From Phlebopus portentosus (lineage: Eukaryota > Basidiomycota > Agaricomycetes > Boletales > Boletinellaceae): a stretch of DNA of 64,000 nucleotides. The stretch covers positions 310,001-374,000 of the forward strand of contig JAYXKI010000002.1 in assembly GCA_037892935.1 (NCBI GenBank), read 5' to 3'. The position numbers and the translations under genes were made by a program. Shown piece after piece: positions 1 to 11,800 of this stretch (position 1 is the first letter of the stretch; each line of letters opens with the position of its first letter). Under the pieces are notes generated by a model that saw only the letters and a program-made list of their open reading frames with translations, made no database searches and was not told where the DNA came from.

Positions 1-569
1 ACAATAAGCGATTCTAAGCGAGTAAGCGCGCGCGCGCGCGAGATCATAATGAACTTGATTCAGACAGAGTTAACTTCAGCGCGCGCGCGAATGCCTAAAA
101 TCACTCCCGGAACTCGGACCGAAACCATCCGTCCGAAACGAAACGAAACGGGAACGAAACGCAAAAGAAGAAAATGATCGTTATTATGTATAAACACACA
201 TTGTATTGTATGGCTGATTTTTCACGTTTCTGATTCGCGGAGGAGGAAGGAGGGGGCGTGATTATGGTGTTGCGTTGCGGTCGTTTTTAGTGTAGTGTAA
301 TGTAATGCAAATCCCAGTGAAGCGGAAAAGTCTTCGGAGCACACACACGTATAAACATATACTTACTTGGGGATATGGCTTGTGATTGGGTGTTTTGCAG
401 ATCTAAGGTGGTTCCTTTCTTGTTCCTCCCGGTAAACGAAGACCAAAGTTCGCTTGGGAGCTCGGAATCCTTTTTCTGTCAGTCGGTGGTTACAGGTGGT
501 ACGCGGGTGTGGCTTTGACGAGGAGAGGAGGGGGTTTATGACCTCGCACTACGTCAGCGGCGCCCCTCG

Positions 570-583
570 CCCCCCCCCCCCCC
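570..583. repeat. C homopolymer, 14 bases
   Basis: Uninterrupted run of C in the long upstream flank of the zinc-finger gene. Confidence 0.9.
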
Positions 584-759
584 GGATATGTGAGCAATGA
601 AGATCACATTCCATAACCAACGCCCACCAGAAGAGGGGCCGACCAGACGCGTATTCCCATCACACACGTACTGTATTTTGGTATTTTGGTAGCCCCTTAC
701 GCGGTGCATTTGCGGATAAACAGGTACGGTTTTTGTATACGCGAACATAGATGTGTGTT

Positions 760-775
760 GGGGGGGGGGGGGGGG
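760..775. repeat. G homopolymer, 16 bases
   Basis: Uninterrupted run of G, about 180 bp from the C run. On one strand the two runs are complementary and could pair. Confidence 0.9.
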
Positions 776-1870
776 AAGGGGAGAACGACCTCCGAGCCCT
801 CGAACCGACCGAAGTTGTCCAGTCCGGCACTGCGAGTTTGTCAGTCAGTCAGTCAGTCAGTCAGTAAAGTAAGTAAGTAAGTCCGAGCAGATAACGTTCA
901 ATGTATGTATGTACGCAAGAACGCTTGATCGAATTGGAGTGCATCCATATGTGTGTGTATGTGTGTACGTGTGCGATATAATTATAGGGAACGTGTCGCG
1001 GGAGTCCGGGTGTGCATCACCTCCGACTGAGGTTCCAAGTCCAAGGTTCCAAGGTTCCAAGGTTCCGAGTTTCCGAGTTTCCGAGCAGGTGATGGGATGG
1101 GACGGAGCCACACATACACACACACTCTCTCGTTTAAATCAATTAACTGTGAGCTTTCGTCTTCGGGCGACGAATAAGTAGGTAAGGTCCCAAGCTCCGG
1201 GATCCCGGATGGACGTTTATTGAGTCAGGTTGGAATGGAAAAGGACTAAACACGTCGCGAAATAAAAGACGCTAATTGAAGTGAGTGAAGAAAGAGTGGG
1301 AGGAGGGGGGGGGGACTGGAAATCCGAGCAAACTGCGAACCGCGAGTCTGTTCAAGCTTCAAGCTTCAAGTAAGTCCGTCCGTCTGCTCCGCATTATTAC
1401 CTTTCACTCCCACCTTTCGCAGACAGAAACTCCGTTCGTTCGTCCTTCCTTCCTTCGTGGCTATAATCGCTCCCCCCCCCCTTCTCCACTTTGGGGGTGG
1501 ACCGTATGGCCGTCGGATAGGCTAGCGAGTCCACGGAAGCAGGGAGCAGGAAGTAGGAAGCAGGAAGCAAGGACGGTCCTCCTCCTCCTCCTCCTCCGCC
1601 CCCTTTTACATTTTACCCTTTTGGAATGCACGAGGCGATTTGGGTGAGGGGAGGGGTGAAGAAGAAGAAGAGTCCTCCCGACCGGGCACCGTAGGAAGGG
1701 AGGGGGGCAGACTGTATGGAGGGCAAAGACAGAGCGGGCAGAGCGGAGAGCAGGTTCTCATCTCATCTGGCTCTCTCTTTCCGTATTCCGTATTCCGTAT
1801 TCTCCTTTCTTTTCTTTTCGTTCCATTCACCCCTTAGCACGATTATAAGCGTATGATCAACAGAATCAAA

Positions 1871-1872
<2 letters not shown>

Positions 1873-1904
<32 letters not shown>

Positions 1905-1914
1905 CTTTGGAACG
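1873..1914. repeat. T homopolymer, 42 bases
   Basis: Uninterrupted run of 42 T. It reads as a poly-A tract on the minus strand, but no retroelement or open frame borders it, so a processed insertion is not supported. Confidence 0.9.
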
Positions 1915-4011
1915 TACGTATAGTACGTACGTACGAAGCCGCGGGATTGCGTACGCTTCACGTCAGGTGGTAGGACACTAATCAGGGGGAAGGGGGGGGG
2001 AGGGGAGGGAGGGATCAGACATCAGACATCAGGCATCAGACATCAGGCTGTCTGTCTGTACGTACGATCAGGAGGTCCAGCAAGGATCAGGGACCATAAG
2101 GACCCAGCACCGAGGACCGAGGACTAGACCAAGCACGCATGCACAATCAGGCAGGTGAGTAGGCAAGTGAGTGAGTGAGTAACAAGTGTGACCTCTTGGG
2201 TTTACGACGAGGATAGGTGGTCATTTAGATAGATGGATAGACGGATAGATGAATAGATAGATAGATAGGTGCGAGCAGATACTAGATACCAGATACTGGA
2301 TCGGGTCGAACGACGATCATTAAGACCTCGCAGCCACCGGGTTCAAAAACTATCTTTGTCTTTGTCTTTTGTTTATCCACCCGGCTCTCTCTGCAGGAGG
2401 CAGGAGAAGAGTCCCCGCCCGGGACGGGACGGGAAGCTATTAATAAAGGGGAGGAAAACGTGAAGTCGGTGAGTTTTTTTTTTTTTCGAGCGGACGAACG
2501 TCCCTAGCCTAGAGAAGAGTTTAAGTTCTGTACGCCGTGGGTCCGGAACCCGATCCCAGTGAGCAAGGCCGTCGGTATTGGTATCAGATCGCAATTAGAC
2601 TGTGCCACCCATCGCGTGAGGGTGCGACGAACAAAGATGGTAAGGGACGCATACTTCGACTCGACATGGACATCGACATGGACTGCAAGAGCAATGTGTC
2701 TCCCGGAGTCTGTAAGTCTGGTCTGGGCATGTGTGTGGCTTAATGTTTTACCATTTGGTGTTTGAGAGATACGGTGATGATAGATGAAGCATAAGCATAG
2801 CAAAGAGCAGCGGTTTGACGATTACGGGATGCGTTTTTGCGGTGCGTTCGGACACGGAAGAGGAAGAGGAGGAGAAGGAGGAAGTCGTCGTCGGCTTCTT
2901 TTCCCTTCTCGGGAGTTCGGATGCGGATGCGGATGTAGGGACGAAAGACCGTACGTAAGGGATCAAGCCGTACGCCGTACCGTATGCCACATACGATACG
3001 TAGAATCATCAGAAATCTCCGGAGATCATGATAGGAAATCGAATCGAATCGAATCGGATAGAAGGTAGAAGGCAGAAGCACGTACGTAGAAACTTTGGGC
3101 TATCCTTGTTCTTTTTTTTCTTTCAGTTAGAAATCCCCGCGGTATTTCAATTCAATTCAATTCGTTCCAACCCTGAATTGGAAGGAGAGTCCGAGTGGGA
3201 GAAGAAGCAGAGAAGACCGCCGGGTTGGGTTCGTTCGAGAATCGGTGTCAGTCCGGGAGAAAGAAAGACTGGAATGAGCCCCGTCGAGATCAGTCAGGGG
3301 ATCGAGCGAAGGACGGACAGAGACGAGAGATACGGTTCAGAGCTTAGTGTTTTTTGTGCGGATGAAAGTGGATCAAGGCTGGATTTGATTGATTGAGCAC
3401 GGGGTGGATAGACGGAAGCAGACGGGGGACGGGACGAGAGGGATAGTGTGTGCGTGAGAGAGGAGGAAGATGGGATGGAGCACTACGTCCGCAGGAAAAA
3501 CAAAGCGCGTCAAAGAGAGAACGGCAGTGAGGGTCTAGCTCCCACGTGGTGCAGTAGACATGGTGGTGGTCATGCTCATGGACATGGATGGACATGGACA
3601 TGGGCTGGCCTGGGCGAGTCCGGAAGTCGAGTCGCTGCGAGTCGGGTCTTGCGCCGATCATCATCCACCGTTGCTGTGCTGGCATCTGGCACCTGCCACT
3701 CACTCATTATCCGGTATGTCCGACTCATCGCACCCCGACTCAACGAGCGAGTAGAGGGAGGAGAATATATGTTTGAATGAATGTCGCACGAAAGAGAACA
3801 GAACTGTAACAGAGAGATGTGTACCTGAGATGATGATCGCGTAATCGGACCATATATGGATAGACATAGCCGGATCTGTGGCAGAGTTGAAGAGAATAGT
3901 TCACACGATACTGAGTTGAGCGGTACCTTAATTTGGTGCCTGATAAGAACCCAGTCGCAACTCAAGTCAAGAGTACTTGTATCGCCTTCCTCTTCCGTCC
4001 CTTCCTCACCC

Positions 4012-4083
4012 ATGGACAACATCCCTCCCTCAACACACTACTCTTTCCACGACATCAGCAACAACGACGACGACAACGACGGC

Positions 4084-4117
<34 letters not shown>

Positions 4118-6819
4118 GCAATCCATTCGACATCCCTCAGCGTATCAACCAAGACATGGTGGCAGCCCCCACCTCCTCGCAGCTCCCGCCCTCAAATCCC
4201 ACTTCCAGGGACGCAAATGTAGCAAAACGCTATCGTCCTGCTCCTGCAAAGACTTTTCAATGCAGGGGTTATGGTGACTGCCATATGGTCTTCAGCAGGA
4301 GCGAACATCTCGCAAGACACATCAGGTACGCGTCCCTTTTTCTCTCTCCTCCTCTACCCGACTTGGTAAAAGCGCAGATCCTCATCGTCACAACTCATCC
4401 TCTTTTTTTTTCTTTTTCATCATCATAACAGAAAACATACGGGAGAACGTCCCTTCACTTGCCACTGCGGAAAACAGTTCTCTCGCCTTGACAACCTTCG
4501 TCAACATGCCCAGACGGTCCATTCCGACAAGCAAGAAGAGAATGAAAGAATGATGCGCGATTTGACCGCCCTTCATACTTCGATGACAGCAGCTCACAAG
4601 GCGGCCAATACCCGCGGAAAACGTGCTCAGCAACAGCACCAGCAGCAACAGCAACAGCAGCTGCAGCATGCATCCGCATCCGCGTCTTCCGCCGGTGTCG
4701 TGACAACATCCGCCAACGCCGCCGCCGCCGCGCTGCTGCTGCTGCTGCGCAACTCGGGATGGGTGGAATGAACAATGGTGTCAAGGTGGAGGAGCTGCAG
4801 ATGCATCGCAGTCTGTCATCCGCTAACAATTACGGTCAGCAGCGCCCTGGCACTTCTGTCGGTTACGACGTCGGTCCTGACTCAACCGGCCCTGCGCCGT
4901 CTTTCGGTCACAGGGCTTGGCAGCTCGATACTACAGGAGCAAACAATCCTCCGCCCGGCGCTCACCTCGCTGGATCTCGACCCTACCATGCACAGGAACA
5001 GCTACAGCTACAGCCCGGACAGCACCAGCACCAGCAGCGCATGTCAGGGGTTTCCGCCTACCCCGCCCATCACCCCGCCGACGGCCATTCCTTTCGTGAC
5101 TCCCATCAGTCCTTTCGGAGTTCAGCAGCAGCAGCAGCAGCAGCAGCAACAGCAACAGTACAGTCACCCCAGTCAGCCGGCGCGCAGTACCAGTACGGGC
5201 AGCAATTCCAGCAGCAATCACAGCAATATGCCCCCGGCCAGTCCTTTCTTGCCTCCCAGTCCTTTCTCCCCTCCCCCGCAGAGCTCGCATCCGGGCGCCC
5301 GTCATCCTCTCGTAGTCGGCCACCCACTTCAGGTGGTCCCGACGCAGGCACAACAGTATCAGCAACAGCAGCTCCTCGTACCACACTCCCGCCCCTCCAT
5401 TCCGTTGTCCCCCAATCCATCGCCGCACCAGGCAGGCAGCCTAGCGTACTTCAGCTACCCCCCGGCTCAGCAGGGACCGGTGCCTCAAGGCGACCGGGAA
5501 CCGCACCGGCAACCTACGCATATCTCCCCCACAGGTCTTCTTTCGGGTCCACCGGACGATCAGCAGCAGCTTCAATTACTGGGAGCGGACTGGGGACTGT
5601 CCCAGAGCTTTCCGTATACGGAGGCTCCTCAGAGCTGGGAGGACCAGGTGTCGCATCATCGGCGCACGAGTTCGCCCGCTTCGGTCAGCGAGAGTATGCT
5701 CACGTCGGCTACCCACCGAGCCCGCCAGACGGGTATGGCTCGGGCGCAAACGACAGTCCCTTTTCATTCCACCCTCCCTCGCTCGGCGACTCCGGTGCAC
5801 CAACAGCAACAGCAGCAGGGACATCTCGGCTACGCAAGCGGCCATACGGCGGGTCCGAGTCCGACGATGACGACGACGACGACGACAGGCGGAGTGACAG
5901 GAGCTTTGGCGCCGGCGGTGGGATCAGCGACGACGGCGACGGGGAGTATGATGTCGCACCACCCGGGAGCAGCGCCGGAGCGGCGGCTCGGCCCCCACCC
6001 ACACCCTCCACCGCCGCCGGGGAGCGCCACGCCGAGCAGTTCGACTACAACGGGAGCGGAAGCCGGCCTCAGTCTCGACGGCTCTCCGTCATGGAGCTCT
6101 GCAATGACCCCGACGCTCCAGGGAGCACTTTTCTACCAATATCAGCATCCAGACCAGCCACCGCATCTGGCCGGTTCGAGTTCGCATCACCCGGTGCAGC
6201 AGCCGCACTTGCCGAGTCGGACGCAGCAGCAGCAACAATACCTATCAAGACAATCCCAGCACCGTCCTCCTCCTCCGCAATTACAGCGACGGCAGTCTCA
6301 TCAGCAGCAGCAGCAACAGCAGCAGCGGGAACAAGAGGAAGCAGCAGCTCGCCAGGCGGATCTGCAAGCGGGAGCAGTCCCTTCGCATATGGGCTCGATA
6401 GCGGGCCTGGAGGGTCTGGAGGAGGATTACATCCAGCAGTACGTCGCCATGGCGCAGGCGCAAGCCCAAGCAGCTCAACAGCAGCAGCGGCAGCAACAAC
6501 ATCAGCAGCAACACCAACAGCAAGCGTACTACCTCGCTCCGGCCAACAGCAGCAGCAATTCCAACGGACTACATCCCCGCGGTCACCCGTTTCGTACGGA
6601 CGAGGGAGCCCCTCCTCCGCATCCGCAGCAGGGTCCAGGAGCAGCAGGACCGGCTCGCCCGCCTACGCCTACGTCGGCGACAGCAGCAGCGTACAACAAC
6701 AGCAGCAGCAGCAACAGTCCGCCTCTCCTCCCTCCGCAGCCTCCGTCGTCCGCGATCAAGTACGAGTCTCCGTCTCTCCGCGCGGGAGCACTGCAACTCC
6801 TACCGGAGTCAGGGTGTGA
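4012..6819 (+). CDS. C2H2 zinc-finger transcription factor, Usv101/Rgm1-like
   Basis: Likely DNA-binding regulator of stress, carbon or cell-wall genes. Exon 1 is 4012-4325 (ATG 4012 follows a Ser/Pro leader; an Asn run lies near residues 24-34). The intron is 4326-4431 and the next exon starts at 4432. Two C2H2 fingers span the junction: a first finger with [11 protein letters not shown] and HLARHIR, then the linker HTGERPF and a second finger with CHCGKQF and LRQHAQTVH. This pair is typical of fungal Rgm1/Usv1 and Cryptococcus Usv101. After the fingers the frame runs into an Ala run (4714-4750) and hits TGA at 4769. One extra base in this GCN run restores a frame open to 6819, with motifs I recall from basidiomycete relatives ([10 protein letters not shown], an acidic run, [11 protein letters not shown]). 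The tail is disordered and rich in Q, A, S and P. About 900 residues if the frame is joined. Whether the break is an assembly error or real is open. Confidence 0.8.
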
Positions 6820-6911
6820 ATAACCATATACAAGATTTTTCGAAGAGAGGGTGGAGATTTGGAATTGTTTTGTTTGTTTGCGTTGAAAATATTTTATTGG
6901 CTTTTTTTCTT

Positions 6912-6944
<33 letters not shown>
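6912..6944. repeat. (TTG)11 microsatellite
   Basis: Eleven perfect TTG units, about 90 bp after the stop codon of the zinc-finger gene and so probably in its 3' untranslated region. Confidence 0.9.
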
Positions 6945-6945
<1 letters not shown>

Positions 6946-8312
6946 CATTGCCGTCCGACGCTGCTTTTTGAGCGGGTAGCGTTAGTCCCCCGCTCCTTGT
7001 TTCGTTTCTTCGCTTCCCCTTCAACGGCAGTGCTACTACTCGTCCAACCGTGTGTTGTATTCAATTATTATTCTTCCGTCCTGACTGACTGAGTTATCCC
7101 ACCTTATCCCTATCGCTATCCTATCTCCTATCCTATCCTATTTCTTCTATTCACTGTGCTGGTACAAAAACCCGCTTTCGGCCTGTCGACGACTTATTCC
7201 AGTCCAAGATAACGTACATACATATTCCCTAACTAATTCCTATCTAATCGTTTTTTTTTCTTTTCGTCTTTTTTATCACATTCACATTCATATACACTTC
7301 TTTTCATTTTTGGGGGGCATTGGGCATTGAGAGTCTGTGTTTTTTGTTTTCTTTTCGATATATATATGAATCAGTTCAGTTCGGGACGAGGAAGGACTCT
7401 TCTTTTCTTCACTTCACACCTTTTTTCTCGCCTATCCATATCCTATCCTATCCTATCCTATCCTATCCTTTTTCTTCGAGTCCAAAATGCGGTTCGTAGT
7501 CGACGAGCAGTCTTCGCTGGCCGCCGGCCTTTTCTTCTTTCTTCGTCTCTGCTGTGTTGATAAATGGTGTACACTAATGGCTCCCCTTATTATCCGTCCC
7601 TCCCTCCCTTCGTTCCTTCCTCCCTCCTTTCCTTTCTTATTCCCTCGTTTCAAGCTGACACTCACCTCCGTCGTTGGGTCTTTGCTCTCGATTTCTTTTG
7701 CTCTGTTCTCCCCTCCCTCAGCAAGTACCATAATGTAATAACTGTTTCTCTCTCTCTTTCTCTCTCTCTGTCTCTGTGTGCGCTGGTGTGTATATCGCTT
7801 GCCTGCTCTTATACATACATACATTTACTCTTCTGTTTTCTCGGTTTTCTCTTGGTTTGTTTATCTTTTTTATTTTTTTCTCGTCCATACTATTCTCTTC
7901 AACTTAACTCAGCTGTATGGACTGGCGAAGAGACTGAACGGACTTTCGATAAGTAAGTAAGTAAGTAAGTAAAGCTGCTATACATGAAATTACGATACGA
8001 TACAACACAATACGCGCTTTGACCAACCAACCGACACCTCAACCAAATCAAACCAAAACAATTCCGAACTCAGTGCGGATGGATCGTCATACCGCCGAAC
8101 TCGGGAACTCGGGAACTTGCGAAAAGGATCAATCAATCAATCAATTCCAACGATCAACGATCAACAATCGGAAAGGAAAGGAAAGAAGAAAGGAAAGAAG
8201 AAGGATGTAGGATGCGTGCGCTGACCACCGGATCAATAAAATCTATATCTATATCTATGTATAAAATCTACTTACTTTACTTACTTTACTTTACTTATGA
8301 TACGAAACCATC

Positions 8313-8344
8313 GGTCGGTCGGTCGGTCGGTCGGTCGGTCGGTC
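8313..8344. repeat. (GGTC)8 microsatellite
   Basis: Eight perfect GGTC units in a non-coding stretch. Confidence 0.9.
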
Positions 8345-8830
8345 CATAGTTCATGCGCGGGTTCGGGTCCGTTAGTTAGTATTAGTTAGCTAGTAAGTTC
8401 AGTTAGTCGCTTGGCCATTCGGCACTCGGTATGAGCTGTCCGTTATCCGTAATGCACGGATCGGTGTCGGTACGGTACGGTGCGAGACAGACTACGTAGT
8501 CTTAGTCTTTAGCTTTTGTTTGGTTTGTTTGTTTGGTTTGTTTGGTTGTTTTTGTGTGTGGGTTGGGTTGATGGACAGGTTTGAGGTTTGACGGGACGTG
8601 TGTGAATATGTATATGTATGTGTGTCTGATGGAGTTTTGTTGATGTTGATGGATCGTATGACGTTTGTGTGATTCTGATGGTGAATATGATCGCACAGGC
8701 GGGAATCGTCTTGTCGGATGGGATGGTGTCTCCAGTACAGTACTGTACGCCAGCGGGACGCGGGCAAGGGAAAATTTCCCTAAGTGGAGACTGATTGAGC
8801 CTAGGCGATCGTATGCATGCTATCTGAGAC

Positions 8831-11800
8831 AACTCTAGAATTCAGGTTTTGCGAAAAAAAAACTTCCTCTCACTCGAACGAAGAAAACACCAGACAGACA
8901 GCAGATGGGTAGGCCTACCATTACTACGAACCGAAGCGCCCGTTTAAGCACAGCCCGTCCCGCCGGCATGCCGCCGACGCCCCCAAAGCTCGCAGCCGAT
9001 CCTCTCCGTATCCCGTCCTATACATCGAAAAGGGGATTGACCGAAATCAAGTAGTATTATCCTTGGCGTTAGTTTATATCAAAACTCGACAGCTTACTAT
9101 TCGGTTCCGTTGCACTGCTTTGGCAATATCGAGTATCGGAGAGCTAATCCTGTTCATTCATGACAAATGATAAACCTTCTTTGCTGCTTGTTGCTGTGCT
9201 GATAAGTTTTTTACATCATCCTGCAGATGTTGTGGTTTTGGTTTTGTTTCACTTCACTGATGCAAGGGCTCCACACGCTGAACGGCCCGTTAATTCGAGA
9301 CGAGACGAACGAACAGCGATCTATCTGTCGGCGCGGCGCTCGGAGGAATTTCAGATTTCCCGATGTACACAAGCACGTAACGTTCTGTGTTTCTCCGGTT
9401 CTATGCTGTTCATACTCTCCGAGAAAACTGCGCAGGCAAAAACAGTTCAGCCTTCGAAAATTTTCTCACTCTGTCTGTGAGACAAAACAGACGGATGATC
9501 CGGAAATCCGGGTCCTCCGTAAGTCCACACAGATCTCGTGCATAGCTATCACCACCGTACGGCCCCCCTGCAAAGCTCTCTTCGGCCAGCAATGGAAATA
9601 GAAGTCCAAGAAGCAAAGGAAGCAAAAGGTAGTGATCCGCCGAGAGATGTAGGTACCCTACGAACGTAGAACAATGACGCCCGGATTGTGATTATCCCGC
9701 GATAGCCTCGCGAGTCAGAACTTCTTCTTCAAGTTCCTTTCTGCATTCGCGTACCCCGTTTGGTACTGACCTATGTTTACAGTCTTCTCCGGATACAAAA
9801 GATATCGCGGCGGGGGATCAGCGTTGATCTTTCCAGGATGAACGTGCCTGATCACCAGGGATGATGGTGCAGATTACCCCAATAGTACTCAGCGCTGAGT
9901 TTGAAAATCTGTTTGGATACGCAAAGTGGTTGAATTTGTAGGAAAGAATAATCTTTCAATGTTGAGCAGGGTCATTTTCGTGCTATTGATGATGTTAGAA
10001 TAATATAAGTACGTATCTCTGTTGCAAGTTTGATGAAGAAATTGCAGATGAGAATGATCGACTTTTCACGTAGTCCATCCGGTTTTTGGACAAGGCACGC
10101 AGGGGAAGTACGAAGAAATCCGAGGCTTTGATTATCAACAATACTTGTGCTCCGAGGCATCTTTGTGCAATTTAGTGGCGCGGGATTTATCCGTGTCGCT
10201 AATAGCCTACCTATAGTCGTATAGCGCATAGCTGTTTTTGACCCCAGAGATTCAAAGACGTAGATCAACCCATACGATTTTTTGGGAAAATTCGACCGAA
10301 GGGAAGGTCCAGGACGGGTTTAGGCCGCAAATAAGAAGAGAGGTGGGGTCTGAGCGATTCGACCTCGGACGCGAAAATCAGGGAAGACTATGAGTCTAAT
10401 AACCCAAGAGAGTTGATGCTTCCAGATCGTCTTTGAATGAGCCACAAATGAGTCTGATTCTTCCACGAAGTATACATGCGGCGCATTAGGGAGGGAACTT
10501 GTCACCTTATTCGCAGCCAGCTGTAGATAGAGTACTCAAAAAGTGCTCTTGATTACAAGGTATAAGCGGCTAGAAGCACCTGTGAGCATCGAGAATAATA
10601 CGAAGTTTGAAGAGTCCGTGCAGAGTATGAATCTTGAACGACGTCCTCACCCGACATGAGGCCAGAGTGCCAGTGACATTGTTCCGTCATCTGCAGATCA
10701 TTTCAGAAATGGTCAGCTTCAAGGGGTGACAGAAAGGAGTTAATTGTTACATTGTTCCTTACTCGGTTGTGGCCACCACTACTTTTCTCAGGCAAAGTCA
10801 AGCTTATTAGACGCGAATAATACTAGTTCGACAGCATTCTCCGCCAATCCGAAACTTCAGGCTGAAAGCACTTCTCGCGAGGAATTAGTACTTCAAGAGA
10901 GAGATCATCCCTGTCAAAGAATCAGCGTCTTCATGGCTAATACGGGTAGAATGTGTCGTTCTGAACCTTCGCATCAACGACTTCCTATGATTTAGTAGCC
11001 GTTAGTAGGAACCTCCTACTGCCATGTAAATGAACATCGGAGACTTGGGCTTGTTCTCTATTAACAAATTGTCATGACCGGCGAGCGCTGTTCCTCAGTC
11101 AATGCGAACGTACGTCAAGATAAAGCCACCAATCGCGATCTCCGTCGTTCCCCGCTGATAGTCACCTGATGGTTTTATTAATACCGGAGGGACAGCAAGT
11201 GGTAGCCAATAAGGTACGTCCAGATCCAGGCACGATCGAACAATGTGAAAAGGAAGGCGACTATTTCTTCCTTTACTTTGAAATTGCTCCTTAAAATATG
11301 ATTGCCGCCGAAAAGCAAATCGGAGGTCGGAATGAGACCGGAAGGGCAGTTCGGTCACCTATATGGATATATAGACGAGCCTCCTCCAGTCGCACATCTG
11401 TGAACTGCAAGGATTATTTGAGCACACCTGAACCAGACCGAAGTTAATCCTGATTCTATCGGTGGAAAACGACAATCAAACGATGGGAGGAACAATCCAA
11501 GAACGGATATGATCCAGAAAAAAACTTTCAGTACACGTGAAACTAGACGTCGCCGGGCGTAAATGTAAACTCATTCTTCGGAAAATAGAACGTACACGTT
11601 TGACATCCAATACCTGGACTCGGAACCACCAACAAGAAGTTATTTCTAGCGCGAATTGAATCGCTTCTATCTTCCCGCAGGGTAAACATTCAGGCAAATC
11701 GCGTAAAGATAGGGCCAACGACATACGCACCAATGCATCACTCCTGGACTTGCCGGAAGTGTATCATTTGACATATCTTAGGGTAATGATCGGATGAACT

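Larger units (their letters stand above)
1..4011. other. Upstream flank of the zinc-finger gene, no coding region seen
   Basis: No open frame here has coding character: all are short, overlap on both strands and come from purine-rich or simple repeats. The stretch is rich in microsatellites and homopolymers (long C, G and T runs, GTAC-type and GATA-type short repeats, GGTTCCAA tandem units near 1028-1085). It probably holds the promoter and a very long 5' untranslated region of the transcription factor that starts at 4012; that role is inferred from position only. Confidence 0.5.
6820..8830. other. Downstream flank of the zinc-finger gene, simple-sequence rich
   Basis: No convincing gene. 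Pyrimidine-rich sequence with a TTG repeat, TCCTA repeats (7441-7469), a TAAG repeat (7953-7974), TTTAC repeats near 8270-8297 and a GGTC repeat. It probably includes a long 3' untranslated region of the zinc-finger gene. Confidence 0.5.

Noticed and set aside
841..885. CRISPR-like array in short repeats
   Set aside because: The repeats (CAGT and AAGT units) are simple microsatellites without unique spacers, and the genome is eukaryotic.
1873..1914. Poly-T as the tail of a retroposed gene
   Set aside because: No open frame, target-site duplication or gene remnant adjoins it.
4775..6823. 682-codon plus-strand frame as the main product of the zinc-finger locus
   Set aside because: The frame starting near 4759 carries the motifs I expect in this family ([21 protein letters not shown]), so the other frame is more likely a by-product of triplet repeats. 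It is kept as a finding.
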